A stretch of 55,848 nt of DNA from an uncultured Lachnospiraceae bacterium (GCA_910586275.1 CAJUIM010000003.1:1-55848); one strand, 5' to 3'. Shown: positions 23,266 to 32,375, counted from the stretch's first letter. Program-made: numbers and translations. The notes: a model not told the origin generated them from the sequence alone.

Positions 23266-25194
23266 ATGTATAAAATATATCCCGAGCCTATCCATGCCCA
23301 GATGCAGGAAGGTTCCTTCCCTCCCGTATCCGCCTTTGATGCGGTCATTGACGAATCCATTCTTTCCCAATGCAGCTTGGCCGGCTTTAACGTAGAGTCC
23401 GCCCTGCACGGACTATGCACCCATGACAGCCAAGCGCAGACATGCCGTTTTCTTGCAGAAAAAAAAGAAGATATGCATGCGGAAGGATACCGGCTTCTCA
23501 TTGACGCTTCCGGCATTACCGTACATGTCAAAACCGGTGCCGGGCTTTACTATGCCCTGCAGACTCTGCGCCAGCTTTCCGGCCAGTGCGGCGGCGGCTT
23601 TCCGTTTATGGATATCCAAGATTATCCGTCCTTGGACATCCGTGGGGTAATGCTTGATATCGGGCGCAATAAGATTCCTTCCTTGGATACTATGTATGCG
23701 CTCTTAGACATGCTTTCCGTCATGAGAATTAACCATGTACAATTTTATATGGAAGGCTATTGCTACCAGTATAAGAACTACCCATACCTTTTCACAGACG
23801 AAACCCCTGTCACCGGTGAGGAATTCCGCGCTTTGGACAAATATGCCAAAAGCCGCTTTATCGATCTTGTCCCCAACCAGAATGTATTGGGACACATGGA
23901 CCAATGGCTTGCCACTCCGCAGCTGAATCCTCTGGCGGAATGTGAAGACGGATTTATGTTTGAGAATCTTTTCTGGCGTCCTCCCATGACCTTAGATGTC
24001 AGCGACTCGAGAAGCCTGAACTTTGTCACGGAAATGTTGGACGACCTGCTGGAAAATTTCTCCTCTTCCTTGCTAAATGTCAACATGGACGAACCCTTTG
24101 AACTTGGCAGAGGAAAAAATCAGGAAAAAGCAAAAGCATCCGGCACATCCTCTCTTTATCTGGATTATGTCCGCAAAATTAACGATTACTGCAAGTCCAA
24201 GCATCGCCGCATGATGATGTGGGGCGATCAGGTTCTTGAGAACCCTGCCAGCGTGGCATCCCTGCCGAAAGATGTCATCCTTCTGGACTGGATATACGAA
24301 GGGGAGGCACACTTTGAAACCCATGCCAAACTAATGCAGCAGACCGGCCTGGATTACTGCCTCTGCCCGGGAACCAGCAGCTGGTGCTCCGTTACCGGAC
24401 GTTCCGACAATATGAAAAAAAATATACAGGATGCGGTAAACTGTGCCGCGGCCTACGGAGGCAAAGGGATTATCACCACTGACTGGGGCGACTTAGGGCA
24501 TTGGCAGTATATTTCCTGCAGTTACCCGGCTTTCAGCCTGACCGGCCTTTATAGCTGGAGCGGAAACAAAGCTTCCGAAGACACGGCCCGCTGGTTCTGC
24601 AATCAGTATCTCTACCAAGATGCCTCCGATACCGCCTACCAGACAGCCTATGCATTGGGGAATTATTATCATTTTGAACACTCCCCTCTTTATAACTCCA
24701 CTTTGAGTTTTGCCGTAATGTCAAGCAAGTACTCTTTTGACTCTTTGGAAGAATTTGACAACAGAATGCAGCGACTCCTCACACTGTCAGCCAATATTGC
24801 CCGCACCAATCACATCCCTGCCAAAGAGCCTGTCATTGCTCTGGACTATGAAGGGCTGCAGGGCTATCTGGACGAAATAGAGGAAAAAATTGCCGCCCTC
24901 CGTTTAGGCTGTGCCGATGCCGCACTGATTACGGCAGAGATGAAAAACGGTATCCGCATGGTACGCCACGGCTCCATGCTCTACCTTTCCCTTGCCGGGC
25001 ACAGACAGGACAAGGAACTCTTAAAAGCAGACTTCATAAGCCTATATGAACAGCTGAATTCCCTCCTGCAGGAACATCACCGACTCTGGTGTGCCCGCAA
25101 CCGAAGAGGCGGTTTTAGCAAAAGCATAAGCCATATGCTCCATCTGCTGAGATTTTACCAAAAGCAGATCAAGGAACTGTCAGCCGAAAAGTAA
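23266..25194 (+). CDS. GH20 beta-N-acetylhexosaminidase-like enzyme
   Basis: Cytoplasmic enzyme of 642 residues without signal peptide. An N-terminal GH20b-like alpha/beta domain (about 1-118, with GYRLLIDASGITVHVKTGAGLYYALQTLRQL) precedes the TIM barrel starting at LDIRGVMLDIGRNK. The paired catalytic residues of GH20 are in NVNMDEPFEL (D275, E276), and tryptophan-rich segments (TDWGDLGHW) line the pocket. Substrate-assisted cleavage of terminal GlcNAc or GalNAc is expected. Size and pairing with GH125 resemble the GH20C-GH125 arrangement of the pneumococcal N-glycan locus. ATG 23266 has GAGG 6 bases upstream; the ATG at 23254 overlaps that site. Confidence 0.87.
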   Translation: MYKIYPEPIHAQMQEGSFPPVSAFDAVIDESILSQCSLAGFNVESALHGLCTHDSQAQTCRFLAEKKEDMHAEGYRLLIDASGITVHVKTGAGLYYALQTLRQLSGQCGGGFPFMDIQDYPSLDIRGVMLDIGRNKIPSLDTMYALLDMLSVMRINHVQFYMEGYCYQYKNYPYLFTDETPVTGEEFRALDKYAKSRFIDLVPNQNVLGHMDQWLATPQLNPLAECEDGFMFENLFWRPPMTLDVSDSRSLNFVTEMLDDLLENFSSSLLNVNMDEPFELGRGKNQEKAKASGTSSLYLDYVRKINDYCKSKHRRMMMWGDQVLENPASVASLPKDVILLDWIYEGEAHFETHAKLMQQTGLDYCLCPGTSSWCSVTGRSDNMKKNIQDAVNCAAAYGGKGIITTDWGDLGHWQYISCSYPAFSLTGLYSWSGNKASEDTARWFCNQYLYQDASDTAYQTAYALGNYYHFEHSPLYNSTLSFAVMSSKYSFDSLEEFDNRMQRLLTLSANIARTNHIPAKEPVIALDYEGLQGYLDEIEEKIAALRLGCADAALITAEMKNGIRMVRHGSMLYLSLAGHRQDKELLKADFISLYEQLNSLLQEHHRLWCARNRRGGFSKSISHMLHLLRFYQKQIKELSAEK

Positions 25195-25239
25195 GCGGGC
25201 TATCCTGCCCCAAAACCTAACAATAGATGAGGAAATATC

Positions 25240-26526
25240 ATGAACCGCCATATTACAGACCATCTGGAAATATTTCTGCAGGAAATACGGGCAAAGAGCC
25301 GTCACTGCCCGAAACTGTTTGACATCTTTGAAGCATGCTACAAGGATGCTTTAGAGAAAGCCGTAACCGAATCGGAAGACAATACCGCGTATGTAATCAC
25401 CGGGGATATTCCCGCCATGTGGCTGCGGGATTCTGCCGCACAGATGCGCCCTTACCTATTTCCTGCCAAAAACAGCCCGGCCCTTCAGGAAATGATTGCC
25501 CGAGTTGTCCGGAAACAATTTTTCTATATTGGCATCGACCCGTATGCCAATGCCTTTAACCCGGCTCCCAACGGTGCCTGCTGGGAGCCGGAGGATCTGG
25601 CTCCCAACCCTTGGCTCTGGGAGCGGAAATATGAATTGGACTCCCTCTGCTACCCGGTTCAGCTGGCCTATCTGCTCTGGAAAAACACAGGGCATATTTC
25701 GCAGTTTGATAAGAATTTCCAAGCCGGCGCAGAAAAAATCCTGTGGGTCTTCCGCACCGAGCAGTATCATGAAGAGAAATCGGACTACCGTTTCGTCCGT
25801 ACAGGCACCTACCATACGGAAACCCTTTCCCGCAGCGGAAAGGGTTCCCTGACAAAATCCGGAATCGGCCTTATCTGGTCCGGCTTCCGCCCCAGTGACG
25901 ATGCCTGCACCTTCGGTTACCTGATTCCTTCCAATATGTTCGCCGCCGTCATTCTCCGGTATCTGGAAGAAATTGAAAAGAAAATCTTCCGCAATGCCGA
26001 ACTGGCCGGACTGGCCGGGCAGATCAGAGAAGAAGTAGAAAACGGAATCGAAACCTATGCCAAAACCCTTACCAAAGAGTTCGGCATGATTTATGCCTAT
26101 GAAATTGACGGATACGGCATGTTCTGCCTTATGGACGATGCCAATGTCCCCAGCCTCCTCTCCATGGATTACCTTGGATATCATAAAGACCGGAAAACCG
26201 CAGAAAATACCCGCCGTTTTATCCTAAGCGAAGCCAATCCCTTTTATTATAAAGGAAGCGCGGGCGCAGGAGTGGGAAGCCCCCACACCCGGTATGGGCA
26301 TATCTGGCATATCGCCATGGCCATACAAGGACTGACCGGCAATTCCCCCGAAGAGAAACGGGAAATTCTGGAGCAGATGGCCGCCACTGCCGCAGGGAAA
26401 AACATGATGCACGAAAGCTTTTCCTGCGAAAATGCAGCGGTATATACAAGGGAATGGTTCTCTTGGGCAAACGCCATGTATGCGGAACTCTTTCTGGATT
26501 ACCTTGGATATCGGGCAGAAATATGA
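25240..26526 (+). CDS. GH125 exo-alpha-1,6-mannosidase
   Basis: Metal-independent exo-alpha-1,6-mannosidase family protein of 428 residues, the normal size. The signature TGDIPAMWLRDSAAQMRPY lies at about 54-72 and FRPSDDACTFGYLIPSNMFA near 215, followed by the C-terminal HESFSCENAAVYTREWFSWANA motif. No signal peptide, so it acts on imported fragments. The family removes alpha-1,6-linked mannose from N-glycan cores or yeast mannan. ATG 25240 has GAGGA 6 bases upstream and starts 45 bases after the GH20 stop, so the two are co-transcribed. The GH2 beta-mannosidase at 7477 would act next on the same core. Confidence 0.93.
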   Translation: MNRHITDHLEIFLQEIRAKSRHCPKLFDIFEACYKDALEKAVTESEDNTAYVITGDIPAMWLRDSAAQMRPYLFPAKNSPALQEMIARVVRKQFFYIGIDPYANAFNPAPNGACWEPEDLAPNPWLWERKYELDSLCYPVQLAYLLWKNTGHISQFDKNFQAGAEKILWVFRTEQYHEEKSDYRFVRTGTYHTETLSRSGKGSLTKSGIGLIWSGFRPSDDACTFGYLIPSNMFAAVILRYLEEIEKKIFRNAELAGLAGQIREEVENGIETYAKTLTKEFGMIYAYEIDGYGMFCLMDDANVPSLLSMDYLGYHKDRKTAENTRRFILSEANPFYYKGSAGAGVGSPHTRYGHIWHIAMAIQGLTGNSPEEKREILEQMAATAAGKNMMHESFSCENAAVYTREWFSWANAMYAELFLDYLGYRAEI

Positions 26527-26535
26527 AAATAAACC

Positions 26536-26691
26536 AAAAATCCGGCGGGCACACAGAGAGATAAATTTTTCAGACCATCGAAAAACGCCGGTACTTAGGT
26601 ACTGTATTTTAGTGCCTTAGTACCGTTGCGTTTGCCGCTGAGCGAAAGCGTGTCTGAAAAATTTATCTCTCTGTGTGCCCGCCGGATTTTT
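26536..26691. repeat. 40-bp perfect inverted repeat with inner hairpin element (copy A)
   Basis: Arms 26536-26575 and 26652-26691 are perfectly complementary over 40 bases, starting AAAAATCCGGCGGGC. Inside, CGGTACTTAGG (26589-26599) pairs with CCTTAGTACCG (26615-26625) with one mismatch. The block 26566-26657 is related to 27773-27863 (copy B). It lies between the convergent GH125 and degV genes, ends in T-runs both ways, and can act as a bidirectional terminator. Confidence 0.9.
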
Positions 26692-26705
26692 TGGGAGCTA
26701 TATGC

Positions 26706-26767
26706 ACTGTCCCTATGCCCTCAGCGGAGGCAGCGGCGCAGCCACAGAACCCAAAATTGATTTCCGT
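26706..26767. repeat. dispersed intergenic repeat, copy 2
   Basis: Begins ACTGTCCCT, contains GGCGCAG and ends AAAATTGATTTCCGT, matching 88-153 with a few gaps. It abuts the degV stop codon and the inverted repeat at 26536-26691. Confidence 0.45.
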
Positions 26768-26780
26768 AAGCTGCGCACCG

Positions 26781-27650
26781 TCATCTTGACTCACCCATAA
26801 AGAACAGCGCAATTGTCCCCGGGCCTGAGTGTGCGCCGATAGTAGGGCCGATATGGTTTATCAGAAAGCTGTTTATGCCGAAGCGTGCACTTATCTCCTC
26901 CCGCACTGCTTCCGCATCCTCCAGAGCATCCCCATGGCTAATAAAAATAATGTCATTGCCGTCCCGCCAGCTCCCCATTTTATCTTCCATATAATCCACA
27001 AGGGCATGCAATGACTTTTTCCTGCCCCGCACTTTATGAATGGGAATGAGATGTCCGTCATTGTCCACATGCAGGATGGGCTTAATGCCTACTACCGTGC
27101 CGATCACTGCCGCTGTCCGGCTCACTCTGCCGCCCCGGTACAGATGGTTCAGATCGTCCACTGTAAAGATATGTACCAGATGCGGTATCATTTCTTCCAG
27201 CCATGCCGCAGTCTCCTCCATGGACTTACCGGCCTTTTGCTGCATCAGCGCTTTATGGACGAGCAGCCCCTCTCCCATGGAAGCACATTTGCTGTCAATG
27301 ACGGTAATCCTGCAGTCCGGATGTTCTTCCATCACCAATCCGGCCGCCAGACAGGCATTGTTATAGGTTCCGCTAAGTCCGGAAGAAAAGCATAAATAAA
27401 GCAGCTGTTTATTCTCTTCCAGATACTCTTCAAAGTATGTCCGGCATTCCTCCGGGTTTACCTGTGAAGTAGTGGGCATATGGCCGTCCCGCATCTTCGC
27501 GTAAAATTCTTTCCAGTCCAACTCATGCCCTCTGCTGTAAGTCTCCCCTTCGATCGTATAGTTAAAGACCATCAGCCCCAAATTATTTTCCTTTACATAA
27601 TCCAAAGGCAAATCCGCCGTAGTATTCGTTATTATTTTAAAATCCGCCAT
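26781..27650 (-). CDS. DegV family fatty-acid-binding protein
   Basis: Protein of 289 residues of the DegV family, which binds fatty acids for FakA kinase and feeds phospholipid synthesis. Visible features are the opening FKIITNTTADLPLDYVKENN, MPTTSQVNPEE, CFSSGLSGTYNNA and the C-terminal HIGPTIGAHSGPGTIALFF. All are standard DegV segments. ATG 27650 follows GGAAGG and a promoter at 27692-27720, so it appears to be a single-gene unit. No fakA partner is seen in the window. Flanking gaps on both sides carry related structured repeats. Confidence 0.93.
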   Translation of the reverse strand: MADFKIITNTTADLPLDYVKENNLGLMVFNYTIEGETYSRGHELDWKEFYAKMRDGHMPTTSQVNPEECRTYFEEYLEENKQLLYLCFSSGLSGTYNNACLAAGLVMEEHPDCRITVIDSKCASMGEGLLVHKALMQQKAGKSMEETAAWLEEMIPHLVHIFTVDDLNHLYRGGRVSRTAAVIGTVVGIKPILHVDNDGHLIPIHKVRGRKKSLHALVDYMEDKMGSWRDGNDIIFISHGDALEDAEAVREEISARFGINSFLINHIGPTIGAHSGPGTIALFFMGESR

Positions 27651-27691
27651 TTTTCTTCCTTCCTCGTATTCCGCTATTGATGTCAAAACTG

Positions 27692-27720
27692 ATTTTACCA
27701 CACATGCCTAAAAAAAACAA
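27692..27720 (-). promoter_or_regulatory. promoter of degV
   Basis: TTGTTT (27715-27720) and TAAAAT (27692-27697) on the minus strand are 17 bases apart with an extended TG before the -10; start codon 41 bases downstream. Confidence 0.6.
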
Positions 27721-27772
27721 ATTTTACCGTTCACTTCCACGAATCTCAGTTTTCGGCATGAAGAAACGGAAG

Positions 27773-27863
27773 TTTTTCAGGCCATCGGAAAACGCCGGTA
27801 CTTAGGCACTGTACTCAGCGCCTAAGTACCGCCGCATCTGCCTCCGGGCAAAAGTGTGTCTGA
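27773..27863. repeat. inner hairpin element, copy B
   Basis: Related to 26566-26657: it begins TTTTTCAGGCCATCG and ends GTGTCTGA. CGGTACTTAGGC (27796-27807) and GCCTAAGTACCG (27820-27831) form a perfect 12-bp stem. It lies in the 231-base gap between the SpoVAF-like gene and degV and may end transcription of the former. Confidence 0.85.
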
Positions 27864-27881
27864 CAGCCGTTCATGGGCAAG

Positions 27882-29345
27882 CTACTGTTTCTCAGAATGC
27901 GGCAGGCGGTAACGGATCAGCCTTTTCCAAAGCTGTTTTACATTCAGCGGAATCAGCGGATATACATAACTCCTGCCCGATACCGTCCGGTTGGAGACAA
28001 TAGCCGCTCCCAGCAATAAGACTGCCGCAATAAATCCATACAACCCGAAAAACTCTGTCAGAATTAAATTAATCATCCGCATAAACTTAATGGCATAACT
28101 CAGCTCATAATTCTGCTGGGTATAGCTTGCGATTGCCACAAACGCCATATACAGCATTACCTCCGAGTTAAACCAGCCGCTGTTGACCGAAAATTCCCCC
28201 AAAACCAATGCGGCCATGACGCTTAACGGCGTACTCAGCATATTGGGCGTATTCACTGCGGCCAGCCGCAGCCCGTCAATGGCCAGTTCCAGCAAAAGGA
28301 ACTGCCATATCAGCGGAATGTTGGAAGCTTCCTTAACGGCAATAAACTGAAAACGGTCCGGAATCCATTGGGGATTCTGCATCAGCAGAAGGAACACAGG
28401 CGTGACAAAATAAGTCAGTATGGCTATCAGGAAACGGGACAGCCTTAAGTAAGTGCCCGTAATAGGCGGAAAATAATAATCGTCCGCTTCTTCCACAATA
28501 TCGAAAATCGAGGTGGGCGTAATCATGGCTGACGGGGAATTATCCACCAGAATGACGATATCCCCTTCCAATGCCTGCGCGGCCGCCGTATCCGGACGTT
28601 CCGTAAATTTAAATTTCGGGAAAGGGTTGAACCATTTCCTGTCAAAAAGACATTCTGCCAAGCTTTCCTGATTCATGGTCAGCGCATCCACTTCGATATG
28701 CTGTATCTTTGTCTTCAGGCTATCCAGAAAATCATGGTCCACACGGGAATCCATATAGCAAAGCACAATGTCGGTTTTGGAACTTTCCCCGGCCTGAAAC
28801 ATCTCCATCCGCAGATCCGTGCTGCGGATTCTGCGTCGGATCAATGCTGTATTAAATACGATTGTTTCCACAAATCCATCCTTGGATCCCCGCAGAGCCT
28901 TGTCTTTTTCCGGCTCCGACACGCTCCTGGAGGGATATGTCCTGGAATCAATGAGAAGACATTTATCATAGCCGTCGATAAAAAGAGCAAACACGCCGGA
29001 CATAATGAAATAGATAATCTTCTCCCACTCCGACTGGATATCCACTTCCACATGCGGAATATTCTTTTTTGACATCTCATGGGCATTGTCAGGCAAATCC
29101 TCTGGCTTCAGCCCGATAAAATACTGAAGCATTTTCTGCATCATCTCATCCTTGCAGAACCCGTCAATAAAGTACATGCAGGCATTCCTGCCCCCCACCT
29201 GTATGACTCTGTATACTACGTCAAAGCTTATGCCTGCGCCAAGCTGACTGTTCAGATAATTCATATTTTCCTCAAGAGAGGAAGTCATATCCCCTCGGCG
29301 GATTTCCTCTCCTCCGCTTCTTGTGCCTTTTGTATCCGTTCCCAT
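27882..29345 (-). CDS. SpoVAF/GerA family spore germination protein
   Basis: Membrane protein of 487 residues. An N-terminal soluble half (about 1-285) contains the family motif GSKDGFVETIVFNTALIRRRIRS, and the C-terminal half has about five hydrophobic helices (FLIAILTYFVTPVFLLLM onward). GerA A-subunits and SpoVAF share this layout; the short N-terminus and the FKFTERPDTAAAQALEGDIVILVDNSPSAMI stretch favour SpoVAF. It would act in the inner spore membrane during germination. ATG 29345 has AAGGAG 9 bases upstream. A sigma-G-type promoter precedes it, which fits forespore expression. No other spoVA or ger genes are adjacent, so it is an orphan here. Confidence 0.87.
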   Translation of the reverse strand: MGTDTKGTRSGGEEIRRGDMTSSLEENMNYLNSQLGAGISFDVVYRVIQVGGRNACMYFIDGFCKDEMMQKMLQYFIGLKPEDLPDNAHEMSKKNIPHVEVDIQSEWEKIIYFIMSGVFALFIDGYDKCLLIDSRTYPSRSVSEPEKDKALRGSKDGFVETIVFNTALIRRRIRSTDLRMEMFQAGESSKTDIVLCYMDSRVDHDFLDSLKTKIQHIEVDALTMNQESLAECLFDRKWFNPFPKFKFTERPDTAAAQALEGDIVILVDNSPSAMITPTSIFDIVEEADDYYFPPITGTYLRLSRFLIAILTYFVTPVFLLLMQNPQWIPDRFQFIAVKEASNIPLIWQFLLLELAIDGLRLAAVNTPNMLSTPLSVMAALVLGEFSVNSGWFNSEVMLYMAFVAIASYTQQNYELSYAIKFMRMINLILTEFFGLYGFIAAVLLLGAAIVSNRTVSGRSYVYPLIPLNVKQLWKRLIRYRLPHSEKQ

Positions 29346-29380
29346 AACAAAAAACTCCTTCCGTTAAACACTGTTGACCT

Positions 29381-29409
29381 TATTATGCCGTGGAAGAAGT
29401 TTTTTATTC
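29381..29409 (-). promoter_or_regulatory. sigma-G-type forespore promoter
   Basis: On the minus strand GAATA (29405-29409) and CATAATA (29381-29387) are 17 bases apart, fitting the sigma-G pattern (GHATR and CATNHTA). The SpoVAF-like start codon is 36 bases downstream. Confidence 0.6.
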
Positions 29410-29416
29410 TTTTGTT

Positions 29417-29935
29417 TCAGCAATCCCTTCCGTAATCCCCGCAGTGCAGAACCGGTATTTGGGGATTTTCCTGCCCTAAAGAAGCCTGCACGTCAATCAC
29501 TCTCTGATTGCTGCTTCCTCTCCATAGAAGTTTTGAGTCCTTCCGTTCCGTTTGGAATTCCCCGTCCACCAACACATCCACAAACCGGATGAGAGCATCA
29601 TGATATAAATTTTCCCATATATCCCCGGTATAGAGCCAGATTGTCTTTTCCGGGTATTTTTCTTTTATTTCTTTCATCAGCTGCCGGACCGCCGGACGGT
29701 TGGCCGAATGCAGCGGATCTCCGCCGGAAAAAGTAATACCCGCTATATACGGCTTATCCAGCTGATCGAAAATTTCTTTTTTGGCCGATTCATCGAACAA
29801 AAGGCCGCCGTCCGGATCCCAAGTGACCGGGTTATGGCAATCCTTGCAGCAGTGGGAGCACCCGGCCACCCAGAGAACTACCCGCAGCCCGTCCCCGTTC
29901 AGCATATCGTCCTTCGTTATATTGTGGTACCTCAT
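29417..29935 (-). CDS. nrdG: anaerobic ribonucleotide reductase activating protein
   Basis: Radical SAM activase of 172 residues. It uses a [4Fe-4S] cluster and S-adenosylmethionine to create the glycyl radical on NrdD. The cluster cysteines are in AGCSHCCKDCHN (CxxxCxxC) near the N-terminus, and the SAM-binding glycine motif is ITFSGGDPL. It follows nrdD with only 2 bases between them, so it is translated from the same message. Family length is normal. The start 29935 lies at the end of nrdD and is likely reached by coupled translation. Confidence 0.95.
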   Translation of the reverse strand: MRYHNITKDDMLNGDGLRVVLWVAGCSHCCKDCHNPVTWDPDGGLLFDESAKKEIFDQLDKPYIAGITFSGGDPLHSANRPAVRQLMKEIKEKYPEKTIWLYTGDIWENLYHDALIRFVDVLVDGEFQTERKDSKLLWRGSSNQRVIDVQASLGQENPQIPVLHCGDYGRDC

Positions 29936-29937
29936 CC

Positions 29938-32124
29938 TTACATGCTCTTCCTTTCTCCGATTTCTGCCATTTTGGCATCATTCAGCCGGGTATCGCCGTG
30001 GACGCGGGAATAAGACAGATATCCGTTCATCCGTTCAATTTTGGTCAAGTTCCGGCTGCCGCACTGCGGGCAGACATCCATCTCCAATTCCTGATGCCCG
30101 CAGTCCTCACAATAAGCCAAGGACAGGTTCACCCCTTCATAAAATCCCATATCCATTGCACGCCGGATCAACGTCTTTATGGCTTCCAGATTGTAATCAA
30201 TGGGGTACTTCACATACTGTATCTTCCCCCCGTTGGACAGTTCCCAGAAACGGTATTCCAAGTCCTGTTTTTCAATAGGAGTGATGTCTTCCGTCACATG
30301 GCAATGGAAACTGTTGGACACATATTCTCTGTCGGAAACGCCTTCCACAATGCCGTACATTGCCCGGAACTGCTTCACCTGCAGGCCGCACAGATTTTCT
30401 GCGGGAGTCCCGTATATGGCATACAGATTGCCGTCCGCCTCCTTAAATTCATTGATTTTCTGATTGATATGCTCCAGCACTTCCAATGCAAACTGACCGT
30501 CTTCCACCAGAGACTTTCCGTTATACAGTTCCTGCAGTTCATTAAAAGCCGTAATGCCGAAGCTTGCCGTGGCCGATTTCAGGATAGGCTTGATTTTATC
30601 CGTCAGCTTCAGGCTGCCTCCCAGAAATCCGCCCTCACAGTAGGCCAAGGGATTGGTGGAAGCCCGCATCTCGCCAAGATATGCATAAGTACGGATATGA
30701 AGCTGCCGGATCAAGTTCAGGTAATAATCCAATACCTCATAAAAATCCCTGCTCTCTTGGCGGGATTTGGCCAAAATCATAGGCAAGTGCAAAGACACTG
30801 CCCCCACATTGAAACGTCCCACAAAAATCGGCGTGTCACTGTCGTCCGCAGGATGCATGCCGCCCCGTTCATACCAAGGGGAAAGAAACGCCCGGCAGCC
30901 CATAGGAGAAATCACCTTACCGTACCGTTTATACATGCTGGCAATATATCCTTTGCCCGTTAGGCTCAGCCAGTCCGGATACATAGTTTTCGCCGAGCAT
31001 TCCACGCCTGCCTCGAACACATCTTCCAAAGGCTTTCCCGGCCCATGCAGGTTTTCGTCATATAAAAATACAATCTTCGGAAACAGAACCGGCTTCTTAC
31101 ATTCCTTTTTCCCCTGTCCTTTACGCCTTACATTCAGCATGCAAGTGGTGGCCAGCTTGGCAAAACGCCCGGTGCCGATGCCTGCCGTAACGGTAATGAA
31201 GGGATAATCTCCCCGGCTGCTGGCTACCGTATTGAATTTATATTCCCAGCCCTGGAACCCCTGCTCAAATTCCCGGATTACATCCGCATAAGCTTCTTCT
31301 TCCGCTCTTTGGCCGTCCACGCCCAGCTCTTTATATCTTTTTATGCTCCTCTGATACGTTTTCTCCGCGTATGGCTCCAGAATCTTATCCACCTCAGGAA
31401 CCGTAAAGCCGCCATACTGCTGGCTGGCCGCGCTCAGCACAATGTCGCCTATTACATCAAAAGCCACATCCAGCGTCTTTGGCTCATTATACCAGATATT
31501 TCCCATCTCAAACCCGCCGGTAAGCACATTCGCCACATCGAACAGGCAGCAGTTCATCGTATCCCGCCGGGCAGACATATCATGAACATAAATATAGCCG
31601 TCCCTGCACGCCTGAATTTCCTCCGTTGTCATAAAAAATTTCTGGTACAGTTCCTTATTGAACTGGTTGAAGATAAGGCTCCTCTTGGTGGATACCAATG
31701 CACTGTCCGTATTTGCATTCTCCTTATCCCCCACATACATAATGGACTGGCTTTTCTTGTAAACGTCATCCATCATGCGCACAAAGTCCTGCTTGTAATT
31801 GCGGTAATCCCGGTAGCTTTTTGCCACAATGGGCTTCACTTCTTCCAGCGCGCTCTCCACTATATTATGCATAATCGGTATGGGAATCCTGTCTTCCTCC
31901 AGTTCCGTCACCTTGTCCACCACATATCTGCAGATATGTTTCTTTTCCTCCTCCGTGAATTTGGTCAATGCCCGATATGCACTTTTCCCTACCGCATCAA
32001 TCACCTTCTGCACATTGAAAGCTTCCAGGCTCCCATCCTTCTTAACAACCTTCACATCCCTCTCCGGTCTGAACTCTTCCCCATAATTTACTGCATTTTC
32101 TGCCGCTGCAGTTTCCTTACTCAT
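29938..32124 (-). CDS. nrdD: anaerobic (class III) ribonucleoside-triphosphate reductase
   Basis: Oxygen-sensitive reductase of 728 residues that makes dNTPs from NTPs with formate or thioredoxin as reductant. An ATP-cone (about 20-110, VVKKDGSLEAFNVQKVIDAVGKSAY) for allosteric control comes first, then the glycyl-radical barrel. Near the end are the zinc ribbon CEDCGH...CPQCGS and the glycyl radical site RMNGYL. ATG 32124 has AGGAGG 7 bases upstream; the longer reading from 32214 is rejected for lack of a site. A strong promoter (32429-32457) and two NrdR-like boxes lie in the 372-base upstream gap, so it is probably repressed by NrdR. Confidence 0.95.
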   Translation of the reverse strand: MSKETAAAENAVNYGEEFRPERDVKVVKKDGSLEAFNVQKVIDAVGKSAYRALTKFTEEEKKHICRYVVDKVTELEEDRIPIPIMHNIVESALEEVKPIVAKSYRDYRNYKQDFVRMMDDVYKKSQSIMYVGDKENANTDSALVSTKRSLIFNQFNKELYQKFFMTTEEIQACRDGYIYVHDMSARRDTMNCCLFDVANVLTGGFEMGNIWYNEPKTLDVAFDVIGDIVLSAASQQYGGFTVPEVDKILEPYAEKTYQRSIKRYKELGVDGQRAEEEAYADVIREFEQGFQGWEYKFNTVASSRGDYPFITVTAGIGTGRFAKLATTCMLNVRRKGQGKKECKKPVLFPKIVFLYDENLHGPGKPLEDVFEAGVECSAKTMYPDWLSLTGKGYIASMYKRYGKVISPMGCRAFLSPWYERGGMHPADDSDTPIFVGRFNVGAVSLHLPMILAKSRQESRDFYEVLDYYLNLIRQLHIRTYAYLGEMRASTNPLAYCEGGFLGGSLKLTDKIKPILKSATASFGITAFNELQELYNGKSLVEDGQFALEVLEHINQKINEFKEADGNLYAIYGTPAENLCGLQVKQFRAMYGIVEGVSDREYVSNSFHCHVTEDITPIEKQDLEYRFWELSNGGKIQYVKYPIDYNLEAIKTLIRRAMDMGFYEGVNLSLAYCEDCGHQELEMDVCPQCGSRNLTKIERMNGYLSYSRVHGDTRLNDAKMAEIGERKSM

Positions 32125-32375
32125 GTACATGCCTCCTGTCATCCTTCCGGTTTCCCAAGCCTTTCCGTGATAAAAATACGCATTGCAGGCATCGGAATCA
32201 CCTGAAATGCGCATATATAGTTTCTTCCGCTACCAGACAATCTATGCTTATGCCATGCAATTACAAATATGCCATGCCGAAAATATCAGGAATCAGGCAA
32301 TGAAAATTCATTCTCCCCTGCCCGCCGTGTCCCCCGCCCCGGCGATCTGCTTCCTCTGCATACATATATCGCAAC

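Noticed and set aside
26536..26691. Inverted repeat as an insertion sequence or MITE with target duplication
   Set aside because: There is no transposase, and I could not find a convincing flanking target duplication; position between convergent genes fits a terminator as well.
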